Positions 10,211 to 21,057 of a stretch of 64,000 nt of DNA are shown in pieces; position 1 is the stretch's first letter, and each line of letters begins with the position of its first letter. The notes under the pieces were generated by a model that saw nothing but the letters and a program-made list of their open reading frames with translations, did not search any database and was not told the DNA's origin. Source of the DNA: Saccharomycopsis fibuligera x Saccharomycopsis cf. fibuligera (taxonomy: Eukaryota; Ascomycota; Saccharomycetes; Ascoideales; Saccharomycopsidaceae); the NCBI GenBank assembly GCA_001936135.1, contig CP012811.1:2790001-2854000 (forward strand), given 5' to 3'. A program made the position numbers and the translations under genes.

Positions 10211-13200
10211 CTATGGAATATTTACCTTATTCTCAGAACTGATGCCGTTTTTACCGCCGTCATTAGTATGTTTGTCGCTATCGTTAGCGCCATTAGTATT
10301 GCCGCTGTTAGCAGCCTTAGCTTCACCCAGTACTGCGCCACGAGTATTGGTATTATGATCACCAACATCACTACTAGTATTATTGTTATTGTTATTGTTA
10401 GCAGTTGTAGTGGCAGTAGCATTAGTAGAATTGTTACTGCCAGTAGCAGAGGTATTACTATCATTGTTATTTCTGTTGTTGGTGTTACTGTTATTATTGT
10501 TCGCGGCCGCTGCTGCTACCATTGTTGCTGGTGCCATCGTATTCAATTCCATTCCCATCAATAGCTCATTCCATATATTATCGTTCACGGCCCAGTATGA
10601 CATATCGTTACTATTTGAATTATTGTTGTTACTATTGTGACTATTGAACGGGACGCTGGAGTTCATCGAGCTGTTGTTGGCGGTGGTGGTGGAATTCACA
10701 GGATCATTGCTGTTACTGCTGTCAAAGTTTCCGGGCCCGTTAACGCTAAAGTTGGCATTCTGATGGATGTCGTCGTTAGCAGCTGTGTTGCCGAAAAATG
10801 GAGCACCAGTGGCATTGCTGTTTTCAAACAAGAAGTCAGAAAGAGCATTGCTTGCTTCTTGGGTATTGGTGATGAAGATCAGATCACTGAAGAGGTCACG
10901 CAAGTTGCCATTTGTGCTAGCATTTGCGCTGCTGCTGCTGTTAAACCCACCCATCGTGCTGCTGTTAGCATTGGCATTGGCACTGACATTGTCATTGTTG
11001 AATTTCATACGGTTTGCAATATCTGCATTGACATTAGGTGGCTGAGGATGAGCATATCTGCTAGGTGTATCAGCCGCCCCATCAGCTATTGACTGTAACA
11101 GCATTGCTGGTGTTTCAGTAAGGTTATTTCCATTGAGGCCGTTAGCACCTCCTGGGGGTAAAGGAGCATGGGTAGAGCCAGATGATGGAGTTTGCAGTAA
11201 GCGCTGGTTCTGGTGCTGGTTCTGGTGCTGGTTCTGGTGCTGGTGCTGGTAGTACATGTTGGGACTGCTGGCGATGCGGCTCATTGGTAGCCCAGGATAT
11301 CCAAAGTTAGCCCCCGCATTGACACTATGGCTATTAGCAGCACTAGCATTGGAATTAGGGCCGTTATAGCTCAAGCTTGGGGTCATCGGAGGTGGCGCTG
11401 GTGCTGGTGCTGGTGCGGGAGCAGCTGGTGGTATGCCAGGGGCAAAACTTGGCATCCCGTTGAAATTAGTGTTATTGTTATTGTGATTGTTACTACTGCT
11501 GTTGTTAGCCTGTTGATAATTGTAATTGTCATTGTTGTTGTTGGCGGAGTCAGCACTGGGGTTGAACCCGATAGTATTATCAAAATTGTTCCTTGGGGCT
11601 ACTGAATTGTAATTATTGTTATAATTTTGAGGTGGAGGTTGTCTTGTGCTGAACTTGGATTCGAATAGTTTCATATACGTTAATGGTCTATAAACGCCGT
11701 TAGCACTACCATTGCTAGTGGCGGTATCACTGTTGGGGATTTCATTGTGATTAGCCAATTGCCCAGCGTGAAACGCACTGGGCGCCTCTTCCTGGTGCTC
11801 ATTGATATTCGACTCGTTGATGCCGTACCGCAAAGTCAACATGTTTTTAATCTGGGTAGAATAAGTCTCCAAAAACAAAATTAGCACTAGTCGACTCTTT
11901 GTCAAAAAGTAATTATAGGGATACCGCTCGCTAACCACGTAATTGACCTCAAGGACATTGTTCATCAAGTCTAGTAGGTTTTTAGGCAAGAGTTCTAGCT
12001 CCGAGTACTTTGGGACAAGCAGAGTCAAGTAACGTAAACGGAGCAATATGCCGCAAATGTAGAAAACTCTGGATTGCACAAGCAACGGCAATGACGTTAC
12101 TTCCTCGTGGCTTAGCTTGGTGTAGCAGTCTAACCCTTTGATACAACTCTCGGCGCATTTGCCGATCGACGAAATGACATGAGTCGACAAAATGCTGCTG
12201 CTGTCTTTATTGCCGTCTCCGGAAAGAGCAGCATCAATGTTGCTGGTATCGCCGCTAATAAGGACCCTGTGAATTGACGGTTCAAGTAAATATGCTTCAA
12301 TGGAGTAATAATAAGTAAGGGCAACGTAATCATTTGCGGGGATATGCTGCTTTACTGCTAAACAGCTATTTTGCAAGTCCGTGATGATGTACCGCGTTCG
12401 AGCGTCATTGATGTCAAAGGGGTCCCGCTCAGAAGAATGCAAAATGTTGTAAATTTTTTCCAGGCATGCTGTCATTTTGGCAAACATTGCAATGTTGCGG
12501 ACTTCGGGCTTGGGCGATTTCATCATTGCGAGGTAGCATTCTTCAAAATATGAGCTCCATTTCAAGGTGTTGTCTCTTTTGAGAAAAAGCGAGTAAGAGA
12601 CATTAGTGAAATACACGCAGAGTACAAGAACTCTGCTTTCGTCAGACTGAGAAATATCACGGAGGGAGGTTTTTTTGACTCTTGATTCTTGGCTGCTAAA
12701 GTAGTAAATGGCCCGGCCGCTGAGCCCCAAGTCATGAATCATTGAAACACATAGCAAATTCATCAAATGGTAGCGCCGATGTTGAAACAATTCAGCACTG
12801 TCGTACCAAATGCACATCAAGAGCAAACTTTTCAAAAGTTCCGGCAGCTTGGTGCCGGTGATGAGGATTTCATGAGCCAAAAGCTCCACCGCTTTGATGT
12901 GGATTTTCAAGTCTGTTTCGAGGGTGGTGTCCTTGGGTCTGTTAACGGTGCTTGGAATAACAATGGAACTGACAGCAAGCACGGCGATAAACACAAATGG
13001 AGATCGCTGACGGAATTTGTCGATATCGATTTGGTCGGTTGTGTTCTCCATGATGATTTGCGGGTCGTCGAGAATGTTGACTATAGAGAACCGCGAGTAG
13101 AGTTTCTTAATGTACAAGTTGATCCGCATGGTTACTTCTTCGCGAGAAAGCAACCCTTGGGCAATCACGTCGGTAGCTTTGGCATAGTCTACTTTGAGCA

Positions 13201-13426
13201 ACGCGTCACGCTTGGTGCTGATGGAGGAAAAGTTTGCGCTTACGTTGAAGTAGCGCTGGAAGTCGATGCGGTTGATGTCTTTTAGCTCGCTGATCAAGTC
13301 GCGTTTGGTCTTGAGAGAGAGCAAGTCATGCGCATTGGGGACTGAATTGATGTTGAAATTCGACAGCACTGGATGCGGATGGATGGTGGTTTTGCTTTGA
13401 TTGGCAGCGGCAGCGGCAGCGGCAGC

Positions 13427-13462
<36 letters not shown>

Positions 13463-14228
13463 GATGTTGTTGATACTAGTGTCTGCGTTCTCCTTCTTGT
13501 TGTTTTTAGTGTTGGAGGTTGTTGTTGTGTCAGCAGTCTCTGGACTAGAAGGCGAGCTATGTTGAGGCGAAGGAGAGTTGATTAGCGACGCAATGTTGGC
13601 ACGGTTTGCAGAAGGCGGGGTGATTGCAGACCGGTTGTTGTTGTTGTCAAAGTGGTGGTGGTGATGATGATGATGATGACTATTAGCGGCAGCGAGATTG
13701 GCAGAAGGACGACTTAGAGTAGGGCTGGCCAGCTGCGAAGCAAGTTGAGATTCAGAGACTCGATGATAGGAGGCTGGTCCCGTTGATGATGACTGGAGGT
13801 CTGGGGAGCTGGTGGCATTGGCCTTGAGTTTGTCGATGAGCTGCCGCTGGCGGTTAATCTCCTCGGTCAACGCATTGACCTGTGTCTGGAGGTCCTTGTG
13901 GCTGTTAGTTGGGCTGTTAGTAATTACAGTAAACAAGAAGAGCATATAGGGAAACAGAAACAGAAACAGAAACAGAAACAGGGAGGGAAAGCACTCACGT
14001 ATTGAGCTTTGTTCGCTTGCGGATCTGCTCTGGGTCAACGACACACTGGCGGTTGGCTCGCTGGCAGCGCAAGCAGGGCCTGTCTGGGGCTGTCTGGATG
14101 CAGCGCACCTTGGACTTGTGGCAGGCCTTGCACGCAACGGGACGGCGACTGGGACCAGAAAGTGGGCCAGAAGAGAGGCTGGGCGTGTTGGAAGGCAGGT
14201 CTGTAGGGGATGGCAGTACAGAGGCCAT
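10211..14228 (-). CDS. Zn(II)2Cys6 transcription factor, spliced
   Basis: A fungal zinc-cluster regulator of about 1,306 residues once its intron is removed. Exon 1 (14228-13999) carries the binuclear cluster C33-x2-C36-x6-C43-x8-C52-x2-C55-x6-C62, core CKACHKSKVRC, followed by a basic linker RKRTK. Exon 2 (13901-10211) opens with a heptad-like dimerisation segment (LQTQVNALTEEINRQRQLIDKL), then Ser/Thr-rich, poly-His, poly-Asn and poly-Ala (about 20 residues) stretches. A regulatory middle region follows, typical of fungal-specific transcription factors (about residues 240-740). The tail is very rich in Asn, Ser and Pro-Ala repeats and ends with a hydrophobic/acidic patch (YWAVNDNIWNELLMGMEL) that looks like an activation domain. 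The cluster resembles the ACKxCHxxKVxC type seen in War1/Leu3-like factors, but I cannot name the ortholog or its targets. Confidence 0.85.
13393..13462. repeat. Trinucleotide repeat (GCN)n coding poly-Ala
   Basis: A run of ggcagc then gca/gct units inside the zinc-cluster factor gene. On the minus strand it encodes about 20 consecutive alanines near residue 220-250. Pure CAG/CTG-type triplets at its end make it prone to length change between strains. Confidence 0.85.
13902..13998 (-). other. Intron (97 nt) in the zinc-cluster factor gene
   Basis: The donor is GTGAGT at 13998 after ...AAT AC (phase 2). A perfect TACTAAC branch site is at 13922-13916, and the acceptor AACAG ends at 13902, 14 nt beyond the branch A. 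Joining gives ...KLNT-HKDLQTQ in frame and links the zinc cluster to its coiled coil; without splicing the cluster frame stops at once (TGA just after the donor). The intron also holds four copies of a pyrimidine-rich tttctg unit. Confidence 0.92.
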
Positions 14229-14500
14229 GGTGGGCTGATGATGATGGTTGTGGTTGTGATGATAGCATAGTGTTTCAGTAGTTGTTGTTCTAGTAGCAAT
14301 GCGATTGTAAATAAAAAAATTTTTTTCTTGTTTTCCTGTGCTGACTAAGCGCACGCCACTACACTACACTACACTATAATATAATATACTACACTACACT
14401 CCACAGCAAATCAAACAAAAGTCTTTCATTATCATACATAATCTTCCTTATATATCAAATATATACAAACTTAGCATCATCCGGCTAGAACGCCAAACAC

Positions 14501-15046
14501 CTACTCCTTGATCTCACCGCTCTCAGCAATGATGATCTTTGCTCTGGTTCTGCCGGACTGGGAGCCGTAGGCTTCAATCTTCTTGACGCTGTCGTAGCCG
14601 TCAATGACCTTACCAAAGACAACGTGGTGGCCGTCCAACCATGGGCAAGGCACGGTGGTGATGAAGAACTGGGACCCGTTGGTGTTTGGCCCGGCATTGG
14701 CCATGGACAACAAACCTGGCTGGTCGTGTTTGATTTGGAAGTTTTCGTCTTCAAACTTGTTGCCGTAGATGGACTTGCCGCCCATTCCGTTGCCGTGAGT
14801 AATGTCACCACCTTGCAACATGAATTGGGGAATCACACGGTGGAACGGCGAGTTGGCAAAACCAAAGCCCTTTTCGCCGGTGCAAAGGGCTCTGAAGTTC
14901 TCAGCGGTCTTTGGCACGACCTGGTCAAAGAGCTCGAACTTGATTGGGGCGAGCTTGGTGGAGTCCACTTGGGGCACAAAGTAGACCTTTTTGCCAAAGG
15001 CGGTGCGGGCGGTAGAGAAGAAGCGGGCTTGGGTTTGTTTGAACAT
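14501..15046 (-). CDS. CPR3: Mitochondrial cyclophilin (peptidyl-prolyl isomerase)
   Basis: A 181-residue cyclophilin, a proline cis-trans isomerase that helps fold imported proteins in the mitochondrial matrix. The start [20 protein letters not shown] is basic, Arg/Ser/Thr-rich and acid-free, a good matrix presequence with a likely cleavage after RFFS. The catalytic domain is complete: [26 protein letters not shown] (catalytic Arg, with Phe and Gln), NGSQFFITT and [13 protein letters not shown], including the His that pairs with the cyclosporin-binding Trp region. I chose the ATG at 15046 over upstream in-frame codons because those read through simple-repeat DNA. It is divergent from DUS1. 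CPR3 is preferred over cytosolic CPR1 because of the presequence. Confidence 0.92.
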   Translation of the reverse strand: MFKQTQARFFSTARTAFGKKVYFVPQVDSTKLAPIKFELFDQVVPKTAENFRALCTGEKGFGFANSPFHRVIPQFMLQGGDITHGNGMGGKSIYGNKFEDENFQIKHDQPGLLSMANAGPNTNGSQFFITTVPCPWLDGHHVVFGKVIDGYDSVKKIEAYGSQSGRTRAKIIIAESGEIKE

Positions 15047-15433
15047 TGCTAATTGGGTGATAGTGATCGTGATAGGATAGTGATAGTGATCGTGATAGTG
15101 ATCGTGATAGTAATAGTAATAGTAATAGTGATTAGTTGTATATCGCATTTCGTTGTCGATGAAAATCTTGTAAAGTGCGCCAGTGCACATAACCAGAAAA
15201 AGAAACAAGAAAAAGAAATTTTTCACTTCTCTTCGCTGCTGCTGCTATTACTATTACTACTACTACTACTACAGCCATCCATTTCTCATCTAAAATATAA
15301 ATACCCAATATCATCCAATACACACACACACTCCACGTTGTCTCTTCTCAAACACTTCTCACGCATCTCCCGCTTCCTCTGGCCTCTGCTGTCATCCGCC
15401 ACTCTGCACAAGCACATTACATTCAAGCCAGCC
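15047..15433. promoter_or_regulatory. Divergent CPR3-DUS1 promoter with simple repeats
   Basis: This 387-bp spacer serves both genes. Next to CPR3 it carries an imperfect hexamer array of gtgata/gtaata units (15057-15133). Next to DUS1 are a gctgct/actact triplet tract (about 15236-15270) and a TATA-like ataaata near 15297. The repeats keep an open frame running into DUS1, which is why longer apparent starts for DUS1 should be distrusted. Confidence 0.7.
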
Positions 15434-16885
15434 ATGACCATAGACACTCCTCCGGCTGATCCAGCCGCTGCCACAGCCGCTGCCACAACCAGTATCAACG
15501 ACAACAACAAGCTTACGGGCCCACAGCTCTACGACCAGCTCAACCGCCCGCTGAAGATCGTCGCTCCTATGGTGGACCAGAGCGAACTAGCGTGGCGTAT
15601 CTTGTCCCGCCGCTACGGTGCCACCCTCTGCTACACCCCAATGATGCACGCCCGGCTCTTTGCTACTGATCCCAAGTACCGCAAGGAGATGTTCTGCTTT
15701 GACCTTGACGGCGCTCCCAATGACAGGGGCTTGGTGGTCCAGTTCTGCGCCAACGACCCCCAGTACTTGCTCCAAGCGGCAAAGCTCGTCGAAAACCACT
15801 GCGACGCCGTCGACTTGAACTTGGGGTGTCCCCAGGGCATTGCAAAGAAGGGAAACTACGGCGCCTTTTTGATGGAAGACTGGTCCTTGATCCACAACCT
15901 CATCAACACGTTGCACCTAAACTTGAAAGTCCCGGTCACCGCCAAGATCCGGGTGTTCCCCAACTTTGACAAGGAAAAGACGTTGGCGTACGCCAAAATG
16001 GTTTTGAATGCTGGCGCCCAATGGCTCTGCGTCCATGGAAGAACAAGAGACATGAAGGGTCAGCAGACGGGGATCGCTGACTGGGAAATCATCAAGTACC
16101 TCAGACAGGAGTTGCCCGACAAGTTGGTGTTCTTCAGCAACGGCAACATCTTGTACCCCGAGGATATCCAGCGCTGCATGGATTTTGTCGGCTGCGACGC
16201 AGTGATGTCCGCTGAGGGCAACTTGTACAACCCAGGGGTGTTCATGACGGATACAAACAATGTCGACGAGCAGTTTCCGAGATTGGACAAAATCATCAGA
16301 GAGTACTTTGAGATCGTCAAGGACGTCAGCTCCAGAGGCAGCAACGCTTCGAAAAACGCCATCAAGGCCCATTTCTTCAAACTATTGAGACCAATGTTGG
16401 GCATTGAGACCGCGCTTAGAGACAAAGTCGCCAAGACTAGTATCAAGTACAGTATTGACAAGTGGGAGGAGATTGTCGTCGAAGTGGAAAGAATCGTTGG
16501 GGAGATCTACCAAAGAGAAAACATCAAAGAGTTGGACGTTGTCAAGAACGGCGAGCAAGAATGGTGGGGCGGCCACTACAAAGAGATTCCGTACTGGAGA
16601 TGTCAGCCGTATTTCAGAAAAGTTGACGGAAAGTCGGTGAAGGACGCGGTGCAGAACAAACAGGAGGTGGTGTTGAACAGCAAGAAGGACAAGAAGAAGG
16701 CAAAGCAGACTGCCAAAGAGAGCGCTCAGGAAAATAACGACCACGTTCAAGAACAGCCGCAGCAGCAGCAGCCGCAGCAGAATAACAAGTCAAGCAACAG
16801 TAGCGAAAACGATGCTAAACGCAAAGCGGAACAAGACATACTGGACAACAAAAAGCAGCAACTTGAAGGAGTAGCCAAAGCATAG
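15434..16885 (+). CDS. DUS1: tRNA-dihydrouridine(16/17) synthase
   Basis: A 483-residue flavin-dependent enzyme that reduces uridine to dihydrouridine at positions 16/17 of the tRNA D-loop. The TIM-barrel core starts at about residue 41 with IVAPMVDQSELAWRILSRRYG, followed by QFCANDP, DLNLGCPQGIAKKGNYGAF (the catalytic-Cys block, LGCPQ), TAKIRVF and a CVHGRTRDMKG motif that contacts RNA and FMN. The C-terminal part is a helical domain ending in a Lys/Gln-rich low-complexity tail (QPQQQQPQQ, KKDKKKAKQ). The start MTIDTPPADP was chosen because upstream in-frame sequence is repeat DNA of the promoter. Codon 40 is CTG, immediately before KIVAPM, where relatives tend to have Ser or Thr. Identity is very likely. 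Confidence 0.93.
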   Translation: MTIDTPPADPAAATAAATTSINDNNKLTGPQLYDQLNRPLKIVAPMVDQSELAWRILSRRYGATLCYTPMMHARLFATDPKYRKEMFCFDLDGAPNDRGLVVQFCANDPQYLLQAAKLVENHCDAVDLNLGCPQGIAKKGNYGAFLMEDWSLIHNLINTLHLNLKVPVTAKIRVFPNFDKEKTLAYAKMVLNAGAQWLCVHGRTRDMKGQQTGIADWEIIKYLRQELPDKLVFFSNGNILYPEDIQRCMDFVGCDAVMSAEGNLYNPGVFMTDTNNVDEQFPRLDKIIREYFEIVKDVSSRGSNASKNAIKAHFFKLLRPMLGIETALRDKVAKTSIKYSIDKWEEIVVEVERIVGEIYQRENIKELDVVKNGEQEWWGGHYKEIPYWRCQPYFRKVDGKSVKDAVQNKQEVVLNSKKDKKKAKQTAKESAQENNDHVQEQPQQQQPQQNNKSSNSSENDAKRKAEQDILDNKKQQLEGVAKA

Positions 16886-17600
16886 GGTTTGTGATTATCA
16901 GCAAGCGTGTATAATATAATATATTGTAATAGTAAATGGTATAGCATAGATTTTCCAGTATTTTTTTTTCAGTATTTTTTTTTTTTTTTTTTTTTTTAGT
17001 TTTGCAATTCCAACATGATACACATATAAATTAGTTTTCTTTTGCACGAAAAACTTCCAGGAAGGCAGTCAGTCCGTTGCACCCATTACTGGATGCTGCT
17101 GATACACTGTAAGGGTACGTAATGGACACAGCAGACACAAGTCCCAGCCATACCATAGACAAATATACGAGCGCACCCTGGCTGTTGTGTGTTGTGGTCA
17201 AGTACGATAAGCGCTGTAGGATACGATAGGATACGATAGCGGATGCTGTCAAGAGAATCTGGAGCCGGAGCTGGAGCTGGAGCTTGCTGGAGCTTGCTGG
17301 CTCATTGTGCCACTAGATAGCAAGAGCAGAGTTTATGGCAATCATCTCTGGAGAGAGCACAGCACATTACGCTTTGTATGTTACACCATATTGTATGGTA
17401 TAGCGGTAGTTGTAAAAATGGCCAGTGCGATGAGCAACACGTGCCGGGAGCATCGGCATTTAATATGATGCACTGTATATATATATATATATTGTAAAGA
17501 ATAAGCGCGCATTTCCTTCCCTAGTTGTCTCATCATTACCATCGTCATCTTTATCCAATACTACTACCAGCGCCAATACTAATACCTAATACCATACAAA
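16886..17600. promoter_or_regulatory. DUS1 3' flank and promoter of the M28-like gene
   Basis: About 715 bp. It has T-runs at 16961-16969 and about 16975-16999, short tandem repeats (gatacgatag near 17215-17240; ggagctggagctt near 17255-17300), a (TA)n TATA-like tract at about 17476-17492 some 110 bp before the next ATG, and a CACGTG at about 17440. I see no coding frame. Confidence 0.6.
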
Positions 17601-19842
17601 ATGTCCACGCTGGACCCAAACACCCTATACGGCGACACTTACAGCACGGAAACAACCCCGTTGCTCCATCATGACTACGATAACCACGACGACTTGGCCA
17701 GCTTCAAATCAGACGAAGAGCAAGAACACCAGCGGCACCTACTGCTACTAAACAGCGCCAGCCCCAGCTCCAGCGCCAGCGCCAGCGGCAACAAAAACAA
17801 AAACAATACTCAAAAGCAACAAACCAAGAGAAAATGGCAAAAACTAGCGGCGTTCGCCATTGTCGGAGTCCTCTTCACCATCGCTTTCAACTTGGTGTTC
17901 TTGCCGCGAACTTCCCTTGCTAGAGATTTGAAAAGGTTGCATTTTGACAGATTGACAAAAGCAGATGTTAAGCGAATTTACTTGAACTCTTTTAGCAGCA
18001 GCAGCGGCGGTAGCGGCGGTAGTGATGATGATGATGATGATGATGCTGCCAAACTGGCATTTCAGCGGCATGCTGAACAGTACGCTGCTTTGAGTGACTG
18101 CCATCATAGGAATAATGTGGATAACTATGAGGACAATTTAAAGGAAAGCCTCTTGAAGTACACCGTGAACCAGTTCAAGAGCTTTGGGTATAGGGACAAG
18201 GATATTGCCTTGGATACGTACAGAGTTTGGCTCAACAGGCCAAACTTTACCGAATTGCAGTTGATCAATGAAGACGGCAAAGTGGTCTACCAGCCATCAT
18301 TGAGAGAGGACGCTAACACCAAAGAGCCAAAGAAAGATAGCAGTGAGTCAGCGAATAGCAATAACGTACCGCTGGATCACCATGGCAAGAACAACAGCAA
18401 AAATCACGATGGCTCACAAGCATTCCATGGCTACTCACCAAGCGGCAACGTTACCGCCCCCTATATATTTGCCAACTACGGCACGATTGAAGATTTCGAA
18501 TACATTTCCAAAATAGCTAAAATCAACACCACAAACACCATCGCCATCATCCGCAACGGCGGTAACTTGCTAAAAGCCTACAAAATCAAAAACGCGGAAC
18601 GGTATGGAGTCAAAGCAGTTATATTGTTTACTGATCCTGTAGTGGATAACAATTTTACGGAAAGAAACGGATATGACAGTTTCCCGAAAGGCCCACTGAG
18701 AAACCCAATGTCTTTTGAGAAGGGCTCAGTGCTGTATTTTGCGGACATTCCTGGGGATCCTTCAACCCCATACTTTGCCATCAAGCCGGACGTTGGCAAT
18801 GACAACAAACGGAACCATAAACAGCAGCATGGTAAGAACAACAATAATGCAGGAAACTACAGCATGCCACGAATCCCATCAATCCCCATCAGCGCTGCTG
18901 AAGTTGAGCCGATTCTAGCCAAGTTGAACGGAATGCAGCCAAACTGGACTTCAGGAAACTTGGAGAAATTCGATTATTCCATCGGCCCATCAAACGGACA
19001 CTATCAGCTCAAGCTTGTGTCATTGCAAGACTATTCCAAACGGCCAATAAGTAATGTTATTGTGAAAATTCCCGGGATACTAGCTAATGAAGGCATAATG
19101 ATTGGTGCTCATCGCGACTCGTGGCCCACTGGCACTGGCACTGGCACCGGCCACAACCAAAGCAGTGCAAGCGGCTTTAGTGACGCCTATGCTGGACTGA
19201 GCATCTTGTTGGAAATTTCACGCAGCATGCACCGGCTCGTCGAGTTGGGCTGGAAGCCATTGCGTACGGTATATTTTGTCTCCTGGGACGCTACTGAGTA
19301 CGGGATGGTTGGGTCTACTGAGTTTGGCGAATTTCAAAGCAACAAAATACAAAAGCAAATTTTGAGCTATATCAATTTGGATAATGCGATAAGCGGATCG
19401 AGATTCGCAGTGAGTGCGAACCATTTGTTTGAATCTTTGATTTTCAAGACTGCTGAGCAAGTTGGGTTCGACCGGGAACTGTCGTTGTCGTTGATGGATT
19501 ACTGGAAAGGCCAGTCTGGTCCAGGTTCTAAGCCAAAGATTGATTTGATTGGCGGCGGAAATGATTGTGCAGTTTTCCAAAACCATTTAGCAATTCCCTC
19601 GATTGATGTTGGATTCAGGAATGATGAAGGGATAAATGATCCTGTATATCATCATCATTCCAAGTTCGATAACTTGCAATGGATGCAACAATTCGTTGAT
19701 CAAGGTTTCAAGTTACACGAAGTCCTTGCCAAGTTCACAGGGCTCTTGTTGATTAACTTGAATGAACGAGAAATGATTGATTACAAAATCAGCGATTTTG
19801 CCCGTGTTTTGAAACACAACTTTGCCGAAATTACTCAGGGCA

Positions 19843-19882
<40 letters not shown>

Positions 19883-20459
19883 CAAAGACACCATAAATAA
19901 ATGGATCAACGACGACAAGACAATCATTAGCAAAGAATACGTCAACAATCTATTCGACAATGCAGAAAACAAGTACTATACTCACTTCTTGAAGATGGTG
20001 GCTACCGCAAGTGACTCCACATTGCGTAACGGAACCCTGTGGTTCGACAAGACCCCGCCATCGTTCAAATTCAGACATCTTTTAAACTATACGGTTTTGC
20101 AAATTGCCAATTTTGCTAACGTTAGCACAGAGTTTGATACGCGGATGAGTTTACTCCAGCAAGAGATCATCAACGATTACGCATGGTTCAACTACTACAA
20201 GAAATTGATTCTATTGATCAAGATCAAGTACTACGACGTGCAGTTGAAGCAATTTGATAAACAGTTTTTGTACAATGAAGGGTTGCCCTTGAGGCCATGG
20301 ATGCGGTATGTGTTGGTGGCTCCGAAGCGCGAGAGTGGCTTAGTAGGACAGTATTTGCCTGGACTTGCGGAGGGAATCGACGATGAGAAGATGGAGATGG
20401 TGGTGAAGTGGTTGGTTGTGCTTTCCAAGTGCTTGAATGATGCGCTGGTGTTGTTTTGA
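17601..20459 (+). CDS. Transferrin-receptor/glutamate-carboxypeptidase-like membrane protein (Vps70/Tre group)
   Basis: A 952-residue type II membrane protein. The cytosolic tail carries an acidic dileucine signal, ETTPLL, near residues 17-22, then Ser and Asn/Lys low complexity. One membrane span (about 83-103) is followed by a lumenal PA-like domain (IFANYGTIEDFEYISK ... AVILFTDP) and an M28-type domain. Positions matching the metal ligands remain: H and D around AHRDSW (about 501), D in SDAYAG (about 528), E in WDATEYG (about 566), D in NLDNAI and H in HHHSKFD. The first Glu of the usual EE pair, the catalytic base, is Thr here. A CAG-coded Gln run sits near residue 755, and a TfR-like dimerisation region ends the protein. 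It resembles Vps70 and Tre1/2, which act in vacuolar sorting; no PPxY motif was seen. Whether it is an active peptidase is doubtful. Confidence 0.82.
19847..19880. repeat. CAG triplet repeat coding poly-Gln
   Basis: About 11 CAG triplets in frame within the M28-like gene, giving a 12-13 residue glutamine run between the peptidase-like and dimerisation parts. It is probably length-variable between strains. Confidence 0.9.
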
Positions 20460-21057
20460 GCTACTACAACTTCCATGGAGAAGTTGTACAGGGAGGCGGC
20501 TTAGCTGGAGCTACGGGCTTGGCTACGGGCTTAGCTGCGCTACGGCTAAGCAGCTACCTAGATATTCGATATTGCCTGAGATTTTATTGATAGAGATTTA
20601 TAAATATATGTGTCTGTCTGTCTGAATCAATCAATGAATAAGATCTAAGCGTAGCAAGCGGCGAGGGTGTGCTGTAGCAACGACCCGCACAAATGGCGTC
20701 TGTGTTTGCTGTTTTGCTAGCAATGCACTTTAAAATTCACTCATTCGCACACTCACTCAACAGGCGAGCGAGCGAGCGAACGAGCGAACGGCAACGGTTT
20801 TATCGCCAAAATCAAAATTAGAATCAAAATTCTAAAAGATTGTTGCACCCGCTGATGAGATACACCCTCACTCACTGACTAATTGACTGCAACTGCTACG
20901 CCGTATTCCTCAAGAATTCCTCAATTGATACACTATATATCAGCCCGCCGCTCTTCTCGCTCTTCTCGCTCTTCTCGCTCTTCGCCACTCCTCCACTCAC
21001 TACTCCCCCTTTAACCCAGCGCAGCCCTGTGACACACTCCCTCAGTTACCAACCAAT
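20460..21057. promoter_or_regulatory. NPT1 promoter region with short tandem repeats
   Basis: About 600 bp between two plus-strand genes. It includes a repeated ggcttagctg/ctacgggcttag motif (20495-20560), a (CGAG)n array at about 20764-20789 and four copies of ctcttctcg (about 20950-20985) in what is probably the NPT1 leader. A TATATATC lies near 20934, about 120 bp before the ATG. No gene is seen. Confidence 0.6.

Noticed and set aside
10211-10240. GTAAAT near the end of the zinc-cluster factor as a second intron donor
   Set aside because: Weak donor, only four codons before a stop, and no acceptor joined to coding sequence was seen.
10208-11605. Open frames antisense to the zinc-cluster factor gene (several, up to 150 codons)
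   Set aside because: They mirror the Asn/Ser/Ala repeats of the real gene and consist of Ile/Val/Leu runs; they are shadows of low-complexity coding DNA.
13999-14299. Unspliced upstream reading of the 1,362-codon frame through the zinc-cluster exon
   Set aside because: It puts the exon in the wrong frame and destroys the six-Cys cluster; the spliced model gives a perfect cluster plus coiled coil.
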